Below are positions 1 through 9,965 of a DNA stretch of 64,000 nt, one piece after another. Under the pieces are notes generated by a model. It was not told where the DNA came from. It was given only the letters and a program-made list of their open reading frames with translations, and did not search any database. Each line of letters opens with the position of its first letter. Within the stretch, counting starts at the first letter, position 1. Source of the DNA: Pontibacillus sp. HMF3514 (GTDB lineage Bacteria > Bacillota > Bacilli > Bacillales > BH030062); the NCBI RefSeq assembly GCF_009858175.1, contig NZ_CP047393.1, positions 1,302,001 to 1,366,000 of the forward strand. Reading direction: 5' to 3'. Position numbers and translations under genes: made by a program.

Positions 1-95
1 GGTGCGTCAATCATTGCTTTAATAATTATAGTTTGTTCATTTCCAAAGTTCGACGAATCCGTTAGCTGAAAAGGCATTCCAGATACTTGTATCAT
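1..95 (-). CDS. Partial CDS, N-terminus only, unknown product
   Basis: An open frame runs on the minus strand from an ATG at 95 off the left edge of the window. The start is preceded by a GGGGTG ribosome-binding site. Only about 31 residues are visible, beginning MIQVSGMPFQLTDSSNF. That is too little to name a family. It is divergent from the operon that starts at 474. Confidence 0.5.
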   Translation of the reverse strand, partial: MIQVSGMPFQLTDSSNFGNEQTIIIKAMIDA

Positions 96-473
96 GTCAC
101 ACCCCATTTCAGATTTATTTTGTTACTTATCTTATTCGATAGTTGTTTTGAACATGTTTCAATAACAGCTTAATCATTACTTTCACAATAACTTGTCTTC
201 TAATGCCCTTTTCCTTTCAAAAAATTATTTCCTAGGTAATTTTTGGTCCATAGTTTTTACACAAGTAAGATTTCTAGATAAACCAAAGCTAGTTGAGCGT
301 TGACAAAAAATAACTGAAGATAGAGTTGCTTACGTCTATATAGTGGTGAGAAAAAAGCCTTTGCAGGATAGTATTTTTGGAGATCTTACACTACAATTTA
401 ACTAGATTTGTAAAAAAGTGAAACAAAACAGGGGACTTTTTCGTCTAAAAGAAGGAGCATAGGGGGGAGAACT
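96..473. other. Divergent intergenic region
   Basis: This 378-base AT-rich stretch separates the partial minus-strand gene from the large operon starting at 474. It should hold both promoters. The only promoter-like element I see for the plus strand is a perfect TTGACA at 300-305. The best -10 candidate, TAGAGT at 321-326, leaves a spacer of only 15 bases, so the promoter call is weak. No RNA gene or repeat is evident. Confidence 0.4.
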
Positions 474-2849
474 GTGAATAAACAGATCATAAAAATTACA
501 GCATGTGCATTACTTTTAATATGCATGGTTACTGGTGTTAGTAATCTAGCGCATGCTGAAGAAGGCCGATTACAGATAAAAGTCGATGAAGGCCTAAATG
601 GAAAAGCGAAAAGAAATAAGGGTTTCCCAATAACGTTAACCGTTACAAATAATGGAGAGGACTTTTCAGGAGACTTAACAGTGGTCATTCCTCGAGATTA
701 TAATTCAATCGGAAATAAAGTCATTCCCATTGATATTGCTGCTGGTGCAACAAAAAAGATCCATTTTTCCGTTCCGCAAATGGAAGGGATGAATGTGTTC
801 CGAAATGGACTAGGGCAACCAAGTGTTGAACAGTTCCATTTATATGAAGGAAACTGGGAAGATGGGAAAAAAGTTCCCGTTGATACTGGATTATCGATTA
901 GCCCAACGTACATACAAGATAACAAAGCGGTAATCGGTGTTCTGACAGATCAACCGGACCAATTAAATTACTTAAAATTACTTTCTTTTATGGGAGAAAG
1001 TCCAGAAATCCTTTTCTTAGATGCTGAGGATATCCCGAAAGATTCCACGGGGCTTCATGTATTGGATGTTCTTGTGATACAAGATTATGATATAGCAAAC
1101 CTATCTGAAAATCGTCAAAAGGCTATTAAACAGTGGATGCAAAAGGGTGGCCATATTGCAACAGGTAGTACACCTGGTTTGATGCAGCAATATGGAATCC
1201 TTAGTGAGGATCTGCCTTTCCAAATAGAAGGTAAGAAATCTGTGAATTCAATTGAGCGCTTCAATCAAATCGAGCAGTTCGATATCACGAATTTCGAATT
1301 GTACAAGGGAACCGCTGGAAAAGCGGCTACCATTAAGTATGAGGAGAACGGTTCGCCTTTAGTGATTCAACAAAATCAAGGACAGGGTAAGATCACACAA
1401 TTCACCTATGATATTAGTCACCCCGCTTTTCAAGAATGGGGTGGAAATGAAGATATATGGGATTCAGTTGTTGGAAATTATCAGCCTAACCACAATATGA
1501 ATCTCTATGATCGCCTGGGGGATACGTCTCGTTATTTTGAAACATTAGCGAATTTTAAACTTTCTACTCTAGCCTTTCTGTTTTTAGGCTATATTTTATT
1601 GGTTGTTCCCATTCTGTATTTCATTTTGAAGAAGATAGATAAGCGAGAGTGGGCATGGTTGGTGATTCCTGCGCTTGCTGTAATCACTTCGGTTGGATTA
1701 TATGTAGTTGGTGCCCAAGATCGATTAGGCGATTACAAAACAAAAGCTGTTTCGATCGTATCCGTCGATCAAAATGGAGAGGGATACGGAAAAGGATCTG
1801 TCTCCATGCTTTCCAAAGAATCTGGCACATACACATTAGAAGTGGATGCTTCACTTGAATCGTTCCCAACCAACACAAGACGTTCTACAAACATGCGCGC
1901 TGAGGATATACCTTATATTGAAACGGGTAGTGACAACAGTCGTGTGTACTTTGAGGATGTAGAATTTTGGTCCCCCCGTAGTGTAACAGTGAATCTTCCA
2001 TTTAAGGAATATGGACATTTCTCAAACACAATTAATTTCGATGACAAACATTTAACCGGCGAAATCACGAATAATTTCCCTTATTCATTTGAGGATGTGT
2101 ACATCGTTGGGGGACAGTCTTATCAAGAGATTGGTTCAATCCAGGCTGGTGAATCTAAGTCACTCGATATCAATATGCAAACGCAATTGTTATTCCAAGC
2201 ACCGGATGAACGTACCGCCTATCAAATGTTTAATAGACCAACGAACAATTTGAATCAAAATGAACAAAACGTAAGAAGAGACCTAGTTCAAATGGCAGCT
2301 CGATACGGCATGTTTGCAGATCAAAATAACCCAGTTCTCATTGGGTTTACTAAGGATAAAATCTATGATGCGAATGTAAATGGTAAAGAAACATCTCAAG
2401 ATAACCTTCATCTCGTAACCCAAGCTGTGAACATTAATTTAGGTAGTGGGAATAAATCTGTTTCAACGGAATTGAGAAATCCAACATTAACTACAGTTGA
2501 AGGGCAAGTTCGATATAATGGCTTAACCCGAGGGGATTTAATGTTTGATGCTAATCAAGGTACGTATCTATTAAAGTATAATCTGCCTGAAGCATTTACC
2601 AAGCAAGGTTTTGAAGTGAATAAATTATCCTTAGACTTTCAACAACGACCTGGTGGTGTAAGTTTTGCCATCTATAATGCGAAGGTTGATGCGTACGATT
2701 CGATTGAGGATGCTTCTTTTGATCAGAACGTTCAAGAGACCTATATTGAAGAAAATACGATTACAATTCGGGCTACGGTACCGAGTAATAACATGAAAGG
2801 TCCGATTTTCGTACCAAGCATTAACGTGAAAGGGGTGACAAATCCATGA
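474..2849 (+). CDS. Membrane-anchored surface protein heading the MoxR/VWA operon
   Basis: The GTG start at 474 follows AGGGGGGAGA. The 791-residue product has a signal peptide ending at about AHA-EE (residue 28) and an extracellular part with Ig-like beta-rich and GATase/ThuA-like segments. Two membrane helices follow at about 362-384 and 393-414, then roughly 375 more residues outside the membrane. I do not recognise a characterised homologue. It is first in a run of eight tightly packed genes and overlaps the next by four bases, so it is probably a partner of the ABC exporter and the VWA proteins encoded downstream. Function is unknown; membership of this surface or secretion complex is inferred from gene order. 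Confidence 0.85.
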   Translation: MNKQIIKITACALLLICMVTGVSNLAHAEEGRLQIKVDEGLNGKAKRNKGFPITLTVTNNGEDFSGDLTVVIPRDYNSIGNKVIPIDIAAGATKKIHFSVPQMEGMNVFRNGLGQPSVEQFHLYEGNWEDGKKVPVDTGLSISPTYIQDNKAVIGVLTDQPDQLNYLKLLSFMGESPEILFLDAEDIPKDSTGLHVLDVLVIQDYDIANLSENRQKAIKQWMQKGGHIATGSTPGLMQQYGILSEDLPFQIEGKKSVNSIERFNQIEQFDITNFELYKGTAGKAATIKYEENGSPLVIQQNQGQGKITQFTYDISHPAFQEWGGNEDIWDSVVGNYQPNHNMNLYDRLGDTSRYFETLANFKLSTLAFLFLGYILLVVPILYFILKKIDKREWAWLVIPALAVITSVGLYVVGAQDRLGDYKTKAVSIVSVDQNGEGYGKGSVSMLSKESGTYTLEVDASLESFPTNTRRSTNMRAEDIPYIETGSDNSRVYFEDVEFWSPRSVTVNLPFKEYGHFSNTINFDDKHLTGEITNNFPYSFEDVYIVGGQSYQEIGSIQAGESKSLDINMQTQLLFQAPDERTAYQMFNRPTNNLNQNEQNVRRDLVQMAARYGMFADQNNPVLIGFTKDKIYDANVNGKETSQDNLHLVTQAVNINLGSGNKSVSTELRNPTLTTVEGQVRYNGLTRGDLMFDANQGTYLLKYNLPEAFTKQGFEVNKLSLDFQQRPGGVSFAIYNAKVDAYDSIEDASFDQNVQETYIEENTITIRATVPSNNMKGPIFVPSINVKGVTNP

Positions 2850-3778
2850 TTGAAATTACGAACTTAACCAAACGTTACGGATCATTTACAGCGTTAAATG
2901 ACTTGAATTTAACGATCGATAAAGGGACAGTATTTGGATTTGTTGGTCCGAATGGAGCAGGAAAATCTACAACGTTTTCGATTTTAGCTACACTCCTAGC
3001 TCCAACAAGTGGTACAGCTTATGTAAATGGGTATGACGTAACTAAATCACCCAATCAGGTTCGAAAACATATTGGTTATATGCCGGACTTCTTCGGTGTG
3101 TATGATCAATTTAAAGTTCATGAGTACCTCGACTTTTATGGAGCAAGTTACGGGGTTCCAAGCAAGGAACGTAAAGCCATCGTTCCGCAATTGCTTGAGC
3201 TTGTGAATTTAACGGATAAAAGAGATGCTTATGTTGACTACCTATCTCGAGGTATGAAGCAACGACTTTGCCTTGCACGTTCTCTCATCCATGATCCAGA
3301 GGTGCTCATTTTGGATGAACCAGCTTCAGGATTAGATCCGCGAGCACGTATTGAAATGCGCGGGATTTTGCAAGAGCTTAAAAATATGGAAAAAACGATT
3401 CTGATCTCCTCGCATATTTTGCCTGAGTTATCGGAGATGTGTGATTACCTTGGTGTCATTGAGCATGGCAACCTGATCGCAAGTGGAAATGTGACTCACA
3501 TTGAGAACCAGCTGCAAGCGCAAAAAGTATTACAAGTTTCGGTACAAAATAATGTGGATCAGGCTGTTTCCTTTTTTGAAGATGATCCGAATGTGCAACA
3601 AATCGACCGTGATGAAAAAGATGAGTTGCTCATCCATGTTTCCTATGATGGATCAGATGATGAACAAATTGAACTGCTGAAAAAAGCAGTGACGCAAGGG
3701 ATTCCTATCCTTTCGTTTACGCAAAAACAAAGTAATTTAGAAGATATCTTCATGGAAATCACGAAGGGAGGGGAGTAA
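2846..3778 (+). CDS. ABC transporter ATP-binding protein
   Basis: This 310-residue ATPase has a Walker A GPNGAGKST near residue 37, the ABC signature LSRGMKQRL near 135, Walker B VLILDEPASGLDP near 155 and the switch histidine in ISSHIL near 190. The C-terminal 80 residues form the regulatory tail usual in ABC-2 type exporters. It overlaps the upstream gene through ATGA and abuts the permease at 3779 with no gap, so the two should form one exporter. The substrate is unknown; association with MoxR and VWA proteins suggests export or assembly of a surface component rather than drug efflux. Confidence 0.93.
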   Translation: MIEITNLTKRYGSFTALNDLNLTIDKGTVFGFVGPNGAGKSTTFSILATLLAPTSGTAYVNGYDVTKSPNQVRKHIGYMPDFFGVYDQFKVHEYLDFYGASYGVPSKERKAIVPQLLELVNLTDKRDAYVDYLSRGMKQRLCLARSLIHDPEVLILDEPASGLDPRARIEMRGILQELKNMEKTILISSHILPELSEMCDYLGVIEHGNLIASGNVTHIENQLQAQKVLQVSVQNNVDQAVSFFEDDPNVQQIDRDEKDELLIHVSYDGSDDEQIELLKKAVTQGIPILSFTQKQSNLEDIFMEITKGGE

Positions 3779-4651
3779 ATGAATAAACTATCTTCCCTAT
3801 TCATAAATCCGGTTTTGAACAAAGAAATTAAATTACGCTTTCGTTCGTTTAAGAGTTTCCTTGGTATTTTGTTTTACCTAGCCGTATGTGCTGCAGTATG
3901 TCTTGCTTTTATATGGATTGAAGGTCATAACCGAAACGGCTTCACGGCTAATGATAGTCGAACATTGTTTTTGCTTTTATCCATGGGACAAATGGGTTTG
4001 ATCGCCTTTATTACGCCAGGGCTCACAGCGGGTGCTATCAGTGGGGAGCGTGAACGTCAGACGCTTAACATCCTGCTTACTACCCAACAATCTTCTATGT
4101 CGATTGTGATTAGTAAACTGTTTTCGTCCCTAGCATTTCTTGTTTTAATGCTAATCGCGTCGCTTCCGTTATACAGCCTTGTGTTTTTGTATGGTGGGGT
4201 TTCACCCAAGATGGTGCTGATCACGTTTGGGTTACATTTATTAACGATGCTCATGATTGGTAGTCTAGGTGTCATGTTTTCGACAATTATTCGAAAGACG
4301 ATGGTCGCAACCATTACGACGTATGGCGTTATGCTGTTCTTTGTAGTCGGAACAGGTCTTTTGTATATTTTGCTAGGTGAGATTATGTATAACCTTAATC
4401 AAAATCCAACAACGACAAATCAAAGGTGGCTCCCTTATATCTCCCTTATGTTGAATCCGGGTATAGTGCTTTTCAATTCATTTGAAGCAGGTGGCCTTGA
4501 TTATGCATTACAAAGGTTGGGGATCACATGGCCGATTTGGAAAGGGTTCACGTTATCCTATATCGGAATTAGTATCTTTGCTTTGTTTGTAAGTATCATG
4601 CGTTTACGACCTCGCATGCGTTCGAAAAAAGTGAAAAAGAAGGCGTCTTAA
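3779..4651 (+). CDS. ABC-2 type transporter permease
   Basis: This 290-residue polytopic protein has about six hydrophobic segments and the GLTAGAISGERERQTLNIL stretch typical of ABC-2 permeases, where a cytoplasmic coupling helix with SGERE(R)QT follows the second helix. It ends in a basic tail. It directly follows the ATPase gene (ATG at 3779 immediately after the stop) and is followed with no gap by the coiled-coil protein gene, so translation is probably coupled. It is the membrane half of the exporter; its substrate is not predictable from sequence. Confidence 0.92.
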   Translation: MNKLSSLFINPVLNKEIKLRFRSFKSFLGILFYLAVCAAVCLAFIWIEGHNRNGFTANDSRTLFLLLSMGQMGLIAFITPGLTAGAISGERERQTLNILLTTQQSSMSIVISKLFSSLAFLVLMLIASLPLYSLVFLYGGVSPKMVLITFGLHLLTMLMIGSLGVMFSTIIRKTMVATITTYGVMLFFVVGTGLLYILLGEIMYNLNQNPTTTNQRWLPYISLMLNPGIVLFNSFEAGGLDYALQRLGITWPIWKGFTLSYIGISIFALFVSIMRLRPRMRSKKVKKKAS

Positions 4652-6280
4652 ATGAATGAACAACGACAATTTTTTCATTTGTTGAAGGAAGTGAAACGGA
4701 AGCTTTGGATTCATGAAGGGATTCGGATCTTCTATATGAGTCTTCTGGCTTATGCGGGTGTGACGTTGTTTTGGCTTGCTTTGAGTCGGTTTTTCTTGAT
4801 CCTACACGTTGATACAAAAGTTTTTGCAAGTGTAGCTATCGTGCTCCTAGCAAGCTTGACTTATTTTGTTGTGAAGAAGCCTTCAGATATGGAGGTAGCT
4901 TCACGATTTGATGATCAAGGGTTAGAGTCACGTGTTCAAACAGCATATCACTATATGGAAGACGAATCGGATATGGCAAAACTTCAGCGTAAGGATACGT
5001 TGAACAAGATGAAAGAGGTTTTGCCAATGATCAAGCAGGAGCGCATGGGGTGGTTCGATTGGAAAAAGCTTTCGATTGCTCTTGGCTTATTTGCTCTTGC
5101 TTATCTTTCTCTCCTTTTTCCGAGTAGTGTGATGGAACAGGCAGATCAACAGGAAAAAGAGGAAAAGATCGTCGAGGAACAAAAGAAGAAAGTGGAAGAG
5201 CTTGCTGAGGATCAAAAGGACACGGGTGAGGAAGCGAAGAAAGAGTTAGAAAAGCTCGTTGAAGAAGTAAAGAAAGAGCAAAAAGCGGAGGAGATTCAAG
5301 AGGATCTGCTTCGAGCTGAAAATCAGTTAGATAAGTTGAAAAAGCAGGCTGAACAATCGAAACAAAAGCTTCAAGATATGAGTGAACAAATGAAAGGCTT
5401 GAATCTGGATAGCTTAGCTCAAGCATTGAGTAACGTGAATCAAGCTCAAATGGAAAATCGGATGGCGGACTTAAAGAAGCAGTTAGAAGGTATGGACCAA
5501 GAACAACTTGAACAATTGCAAAAGCAATTACAAGAGGCCGCTAAACAGATGGGGCTTGATGGTGAGAATGTGAACCAACAATCCCTTTCAAAAGAAGAAT
5601 TCGAAAAGTTAATGGCTCAGATGGAAGATGAATTGAAGAAAATGATGAAGAAAGCTGGGAAAGCCTCGAAGCTTGCCCAAACCCAAGCCGATCTTCAAAA
5701 GCTAGCCCAACAAATGAATCAGCAAATGTTGAGTGCAGGATTAGGGACATCTGGATCGTTATCTTTTGCAGGAAGTTCTTCATCAAGAGGCTCGTTTGGA
5801 GGCCAAGGACAATCAGGTCAAAATGGACAGTCTGGCTCTGGTTCTGGTTCAAATGGCTCTGGATCAAAAGGATCGGGATCTGGAAGCGGTTCAGGATCAG
5901 GTTCAGGGAGTGGATCAGGTTCTGGTAGCGGTTCAGGATCAGGGTCTGGAACGGGAAATGGTTCTGGTACTGGGGCAGGTAATGGAGCTGGTCTCGGTGC
6001 TGGGAATCAGAATTTAACGGTTCCTCAGGAAGGATTAGACGGACAGAATAATGTTGAGCGCGATACTGGTGAACTAGGTGAAGGTTCAAGTGAGCAGCAA
6101 ATCGCTCCTGATGCACCGATTTTACCTGGGCAGGTGCGTTCCTATGAGGAAGTGTATAAGAAGTATGAAGATACGTATCGTCAGGCTTTAGAACGCAATG
6201 ATTATCCAGACCGACTGCAGCGTATCATCAAGGAATATTTCTCAGATATTGAACCGAAGGAAGGGGACAGCGGATCATGA
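4652..6280 (+). CDS. Coiled-coil membrane protein with Gly-Ser repeat region
   Basis: This 542-residue protein has two N-terminal membrane helices (about 28-70) and a third near 138-155. A long charged coiled coil rich in Glu, Lys and Gln covers about 160-360. Next comes a low-complexity region of alternating Gly and Ser (about 365-450), and last a conserved-looking tail with a Tyr-rich helix (EVYKKYEDTYRQ). The layout resembles the DUF4175-type proteins found beside MoxR ATPases. Its position between exporter and MoxR genes suggests a scaffold in the same complex. The Gly-Ser tract is encoded by imperfect ggatca/ggttct hexamers and is probably length-variable. Exact function is unknown. Confidence 0.85.
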   Translation: MNEQRQFFHLLKEVKRKLWIHEGIRIFYMSLLAYAGVTLFWLALSRFFLILHVDTKVFASVAIVLLASLTYFVVKKPSDMEVASRFDDQGLESRVQTAYHYMEDESDMAKLQRKDTLNKMKEVLPMIKQERMGWFDWKKLSIALGLFALAYLSLLFPSSVMEQADQQEKEEKIVEEQKKKVEELAEDQKDTGEEAKKELEKLVEEVKKEQKAEEIQEDLLRAENQLDKLKKQAEQSKQKLQDMSEQMKGLNLDSLAQALSNVNQAQMENRMADLKKQLEGMDQEQLEQLQKQLQEAAKQMGLDGENVNQQSLSKEEFEKLMAQMEDELKKMMKKAGKASKLAQTQADLQKLAQQMNQQMLSAGLGTSGSLSFAGSSSSRGSFGGQGQSGQNGQSGSGSGSNGSGSKGSGSGSGSGSGSGSGSGSGSGSGSGSGTGNGSGTGAGNGAGLGAGNQNLTVPQEGLDGQNNVERDTGELGEGSSEQQIAPDAPILPGQVRSYEEVYKKYEDTYRQALERNDYPDRLQRIIKEYFSDIEPKEGDSGS

Positions 6281-7269
6281 CAGCCATAAATGAACAATTT
6301 TTAGCTGAAATCAAAGAACATATCGATCTCGTAAAAACCGAACTCCGTAAGTTTATTGTCGGTCAGGAGGATGTGGTCGAACAACTTCTCTGGGGGATTT
6401 TTGCCGAGGGGCATGTCCTTTTAGAAGGACTACCTGGACTTGGAAAAACGATGCTAGTACGAAAAATATCGGAAGTCATGGAGCTTCAGTTTTCCCGCGT
6501 TCAGTTTACACCTGACTTGATGCCAACAGATATTACCGGAACAAACATGATTCAGCCGAATGAACAGGGTGGCCAGTCCTTTGTGTTTCATGAAGGGCCG
6601 CTCTTTTCCAATATCGTGTTAGCTGATGAGGTAAACCGTGCCACCCCCAAAACGCAGAGTGCTTTACTAGAGGCGATGGGAGAAAAAACGGTAACGGTGA
6701 TGGGGCAAATGCACCGACTACCAGAACCCTTTTTTGTTTTGGCTACCCAGAACCCGATTGAATTAGAAGGCACGTACCCATTGCCAGAAGCACAGATGGA
6801 CCGTTTCATTATGAAAATTGATGTGAAATATCCGTCACGTGAAGAGTTAAAGGAGATTGCGGTACGCACGACAGCTCCGAACATTGAACCTCTACAAAAA
6901 CGCGTTGATGCTGAGTTTGTGGTAAATGTGCAAAAAACAGCGAAGGAGTTACTTGTCGCTGAGCCTGTTCTTGATTATGCGGTGAATATTGTTATGGCGA
7001 GCCACCCTGAAGATGAAGGAACTACGGATGAGATTCGTGAGTATGTACGATATGGTTCAGGGCCACGTGGACTGCAAAGCTTACTCTCTATTGCAAAGGT
7101 TAGAGCGCTTTTTGATGGTCGTTACAACGTATCGGTAGGCGATATTAAAAAGGCGGCTTTTCCAGTTTTACGTCACCGTATGTTCTTAAACTTTGAAGGA
7201 GAAGCGTCAGGCGTTTCGAAAGACGATCTTATCCAAGCCTTGCTGGAATCTGTAGCGGAAAGGGCGTGA
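6277..7269 (+). CDS. MoxR-family AAA+ ATPase
   Basis: The 330-residue product has Walker A in GLPGLGKTM (about residues 50-58), Walker B in IVLADEVNRA, a sensor-1 region FVLATQNPIE and the C-terminal AAA lid, all at the usual positions for MoxR ATPases. MoxR proteins work with VWA-domain partners in chaperone-like maturation of protein or metal-cofactor complexes. Here the following genes supply a DUF58 protein and two VWA proteins, the standard set. The ATG overlaps the stop of the preceding gene in ATGA, indicating coupled translation. Confidence 0.95.
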   Translation: MTAINEQFLAEIKEHIDLVKTELRKFIVGQEDVVEQLLWGIFAEGHVLLEGLPGLGKTMLVRKISEVMELQFSRVQFTPDLMPTDITGTNMIQPNEQGGQSFVFHEGPLFSNIVLADEVNRATPKTQSALLEAMGEKTVTVMGQMHRLPEPFFVLATQNPIELEGTYPLPEAQMDRFIMKIDVKYPSREELKEIAVRTTAPNIEPLQKRVDAEFVVNVQKTAKELLVAEPVLDYAVNIVMASHPEDEGTTDEIREYVRYGSGPRGLQSLLSIAKVRALFDGRYNVSVGDIKKAAFPVLRHRMFLNFEGEASGVSKDDLIQALLESVAERA

Positions 7270-7273
7270 GGAT

Positions 7274-8155
7274 ATGAGCACGCTGTTATCACCTGTTCTA
7301 ACGAAGCGTTTAGCTAACTTTTCACTAACGACCAGACAAACTGTACGAGGGGGACATAAGGGTGAACGCCGGTCTCAGCGACTTGGTTCTTCGCTTGAGT
7401 TCTCTGATTATCGCTTGTACAGTCCTGGTGATGATTTAAGACAGATTGATTGGAACACATATGCGCGAACAGAGAAATATTACATTAAGCGCTTTTTAGA
7501 TGAACAGGAGCTTCCGGTATCGGTCTATTTGGATTGTACGAAATCAATGGGAATCGATGAGAGAAAGTGGTTGCGCGCTAAGCAAATGGCAGCGGTTTTT
7601 ACCTTTTTGTCTCTTGCGAATTCTGATCGCCTTTCCGTAACTCCTGTGGCGTCTTCATCGCGAGCTTATCCCTATACAAAAGGGAAGGCGATGACAAAAA
7701 AAGTGATGGATTATATAGAGGATGTGTCGCTAGCTCCTGAAAATGAAGCTTTTGGCTATCATCTTTTAAAAAATGTGGATCGCTCTCGTCAAGGTAGCTT
7801 CAGCATTGTGATTAGCGACTTTTTAGAGGATCCAACGAATTTGTTTTCTTCCATTAAAAAGATGCAAGCGAAACGGCAGCAAGTGTTGCTGATACAGGTT
7901 TTGTTACCGGAAGAGAAGGATCCGAACTATGCAGGGGATCTAAAACTGATTGATATTGAATCGAGTAGAGAACGGGATATTTCGATGAATCCCCGTGTCA
8001 TTAAGCAGTACAGGGAACGATTTGAAGAACATACAAACAACATAAAATCGTTTTGCAATAAGCGTGGGATTGATCTTGTACCATGTTTAACCTCAGACAG
8101 CCTTGAGGAGACGATTTTTTCATCACTTATGAAGAAAGGCTGGATCGGGAGGTGA
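7274..8155 (+). CDS. DUF58 domain-containing protein
   Basis: This 293-residue cytoplasmic protein carries the DUF58 core YSPGDDLRQIDWNTYART followed by a VWA-like fold whose metal site is degenerate (YLDCTKSMG, with Cys-Thr-Lys where DxSxS would give Ser). DUF58 proteins occur almost always beside MoxR ATPases, as here, four bases downstream. The protein probably links the ATPase to the membrane VWA proteins. I would not assign a biochemical activity. Confidence 0.93.
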   Translation: MSTLLSPVLTKRLANFSLTTRQTVRGGHKGERRSQRLGSSLEFSDYRLYSPGDDLRQIDWNTYARTEKYYIKRFLDEQELPVSVYLDCTKSMGIDERKWLRAKQMAAVFTFLSLANSDRLSVTPVASSSRAYPYTKGKAMTKKVMDYIEDVSLAPENEAFGYHLLKNVDRSRQGSFSIVISDFLEDPTNLFSSIKKMQAKRQQVLLIQVLLPEEKDPNYAGDLKLIDIESSRERDISMNPRVIKQYRERFEEHTNNIKSFCNKRGIDLVPCLTSDSLEETIFSSLMKKGWIGR

Positions 8156-8159
8156 GCTT

Positions 8160-9965
8160 ATGGGTTTCTTAGCACCAGTATCCCTATGGTTTTTAAGTGC
8201 AATTCCTATTTTATTGGCATTTTATTTTTTCAAAAAACAATATGAGAAACAATCGATTTCGTCGATTTATCTTTGGGAGAAGACGTTAAAGGAGTGGGAG
8301 ACGGATCGCTGGTGGAATAAGCTACAGAAAAATATCCTACTGTTTCTTCAGCTTCTCATTCTTCTTTTTTTAATCATGGCGTTGTTGCGCCCTTATTTTC
8401 CTGGGGAGAAAGTACAGGGGGAACAACTTGTAATCGTGATGGATTCTTCAGCTTCGATGGCTGGTGAAGAGCGATTTTTAGATGTTAAAGAGGATGCAAA
8501 AACCTTAATTGACAGCCTTGGGAATGAGCAACAGGTAAGTGTAATTGTAGCTGAAGAATCTCCAAAGCTACTTGTCTCAAGAGAACAAAATAAAAATGAG
8601 GCGAAGCGTGTGATTGATGGGCTGAATCTGTCCTATCAGCACGAAAACATGCATGATAGCTTGCAGTTAGCCTCGTCACTTCTCCAGGAAGGAAACGGGG
8701 AGATTCATGTTTATACAGATGGATTAAAGCAGGAAGAGGTAGAAGTTGAAGGTCCTTTTGTCATACATAATCGTGAGGGCAACGTTTCGAACAGTTCGAT
8801 TTCTGCATTCGGTGTTAGGCAAAACGGTGATACGGTTTCTGGTATCGTGACAGTTCATAACCAGTCTGATGTGTCTAAGAACGTATCGTTAACGGTTTTT
8901 GGCGAGGATGAAGTGCTGAAGGAAGTGACAGAAGAGGTTCCGGCTGGGGAGCAGCGTACAGTTACGTTAAATCAGCTACCTGTAAGAGAGTATTATAAAG
9001 TGGATACAGATGCGGACAATTATGAGATAGACAATGAGATGTTTGCCTTTTTACCCAATAATGCACCGTCATCTATTTTTCTCGCAGGTGATGTGAATCC
9101 GTTCATTCATAAAGCATTGCGATCTGCAGGGATTGAAGCAGTTTCGATCTCTCAGAAAGAGGGTGGGATGTATCGCTTTTCCCAGGGAGATGAAGCGGTA
9201 TATCTATTATCTGGTATCGACGCAGGAGCTTGGCCAGAAGGTCCGAAGCTTATTCTCTCTCCTGAAACGGGAGGTCCTTTTGGCGTTGAGGAAAAGCGAA
9301 CGTTGCAATATACGTTGAAAAAAACAGCAGATGATCCGCTGTTACAGTATTCAGATGTGGAAGAGGCTTATCTTGGTAAAGCTTACGGAATTGGGGAGTT
9401 AAACGGACTTCACCCTCTTGTTATGAGTGGGGATACGATCACTATGGCTAAAGGGATGTATCAAGGTTCGCCGATGGTCCTCTTTCCATTTGATATTCAG
9501 GATTCGGATTGGCCTCTGCATCCTGGTTTTCCGATTTTGTTATCTAATGTTATTGATTATTTGGGGAAAGATGGAGAGAATCTAGGATACTTTGAACCTG
9601 GAGAGGAAACCCAACTACCCCTATCTACAACGACAACGGAAGCAGTTTTTGAGACCCTTTCTGGAGATGATATTTCGGAGATTGATATGAGTAAATCTGT
9701 AGCTACTGTGCCTACTAAGCCAGGAATCTATCAATTGCATGAGAGAACCTCAAATGGATCTAAGTATCAGTATTTCGTGGTGCAAGTACCTGGTGAAGAA
9801 CGAAACGTTGAGACTTCTGCGTCGTTCAGGATGACTGAAGAAGGACAACAAGGTGGTAATGTGACAGTCTCTAAACAGGAGATCTGGCGTTGGTTTGCAG
9901 CAATTGCTCTTTTAATTTTGTTCTTAGAATGGGAGGTGTATCGACGTGGTCTTTCAAGTCGATAA
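8160..9965 (+). CDS. BatA-like membrane protein with VWA domain
   Basis: The 601-residue product begins with a BatA-type N-terminus (PVSLWFLSAIPILLAFYFFKK) and has membrane helices near 5-24 and 55-77. A VWA domain with an intact DxSxS metal site (VIVMDSSASM, about 88-97) follows, then a beta-rich middle and a last membrane helix near 575-595. The start ATG follows GGGAGGTGAGCTT. It overlaps the next gene by 20 bases. In MoxR systems such proteins display the VWA domain outside the membrane for partner binding. The substrate is unknown. Confidence 0.92.
   Translation: MGFLAPVSLWFLSAIPILLAFYFFKKQYEKQSISSIYLWEKTLKEWETDRWWNKLQKNILLFLQLLILLFLIMALLRPYFPGEKVQGEQLVIVMDSSASMAGEERFLDVKEDAKTLIDSLGNEQQVSVIVAEESPKLLVSREQNKNEAKRVIDGLNLSYQHENMHDSLQLASSLLQEGNGEIHVYTDGLKQEEVEVEGPFVIHNREGNVSNSSISAFGVRQNGDTVSGIVTVHNQSDVSKNVSLTVFGEDEVLKEVTEEVPAGEQRTVTLNQLPVREYYKVDTDADNYEIDNEMFAFLPNNAPSSIFLAGDVNPFIHKALRSAGIEAVSISQKEGGMYRFSQGDEAVYLLSGIDAGAWPEGPKLILSPETGGPFGVEEKRTLQYTLKKTADDPLLQYSDVEEAYLGKAYGIGELNGLHPLVMSGDTITMAKGMYQGSPMVLFPFDIQDSDWPLHPGFPILLSNVIDYLGKDGENLGYFEPGEETQLPLSTTTTEAVFETLSGDDISEIDMSKSVATVPTKPGIYQLHERTSNGSKYQYFVVQVPGEERNVETSASFRMTEEGQQGGNVTVSKQEIWRWFAAIALLILFLEWEVYRRGLSSR

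Noticed and set aside
5541-6116. Minus-strand 191-codon frame opposite the Gly-Ser tract
   Set aside because: It is a shadow of the biased codon use in the plus-strand Gly-Ser and coiled-coil gene, with no start site.
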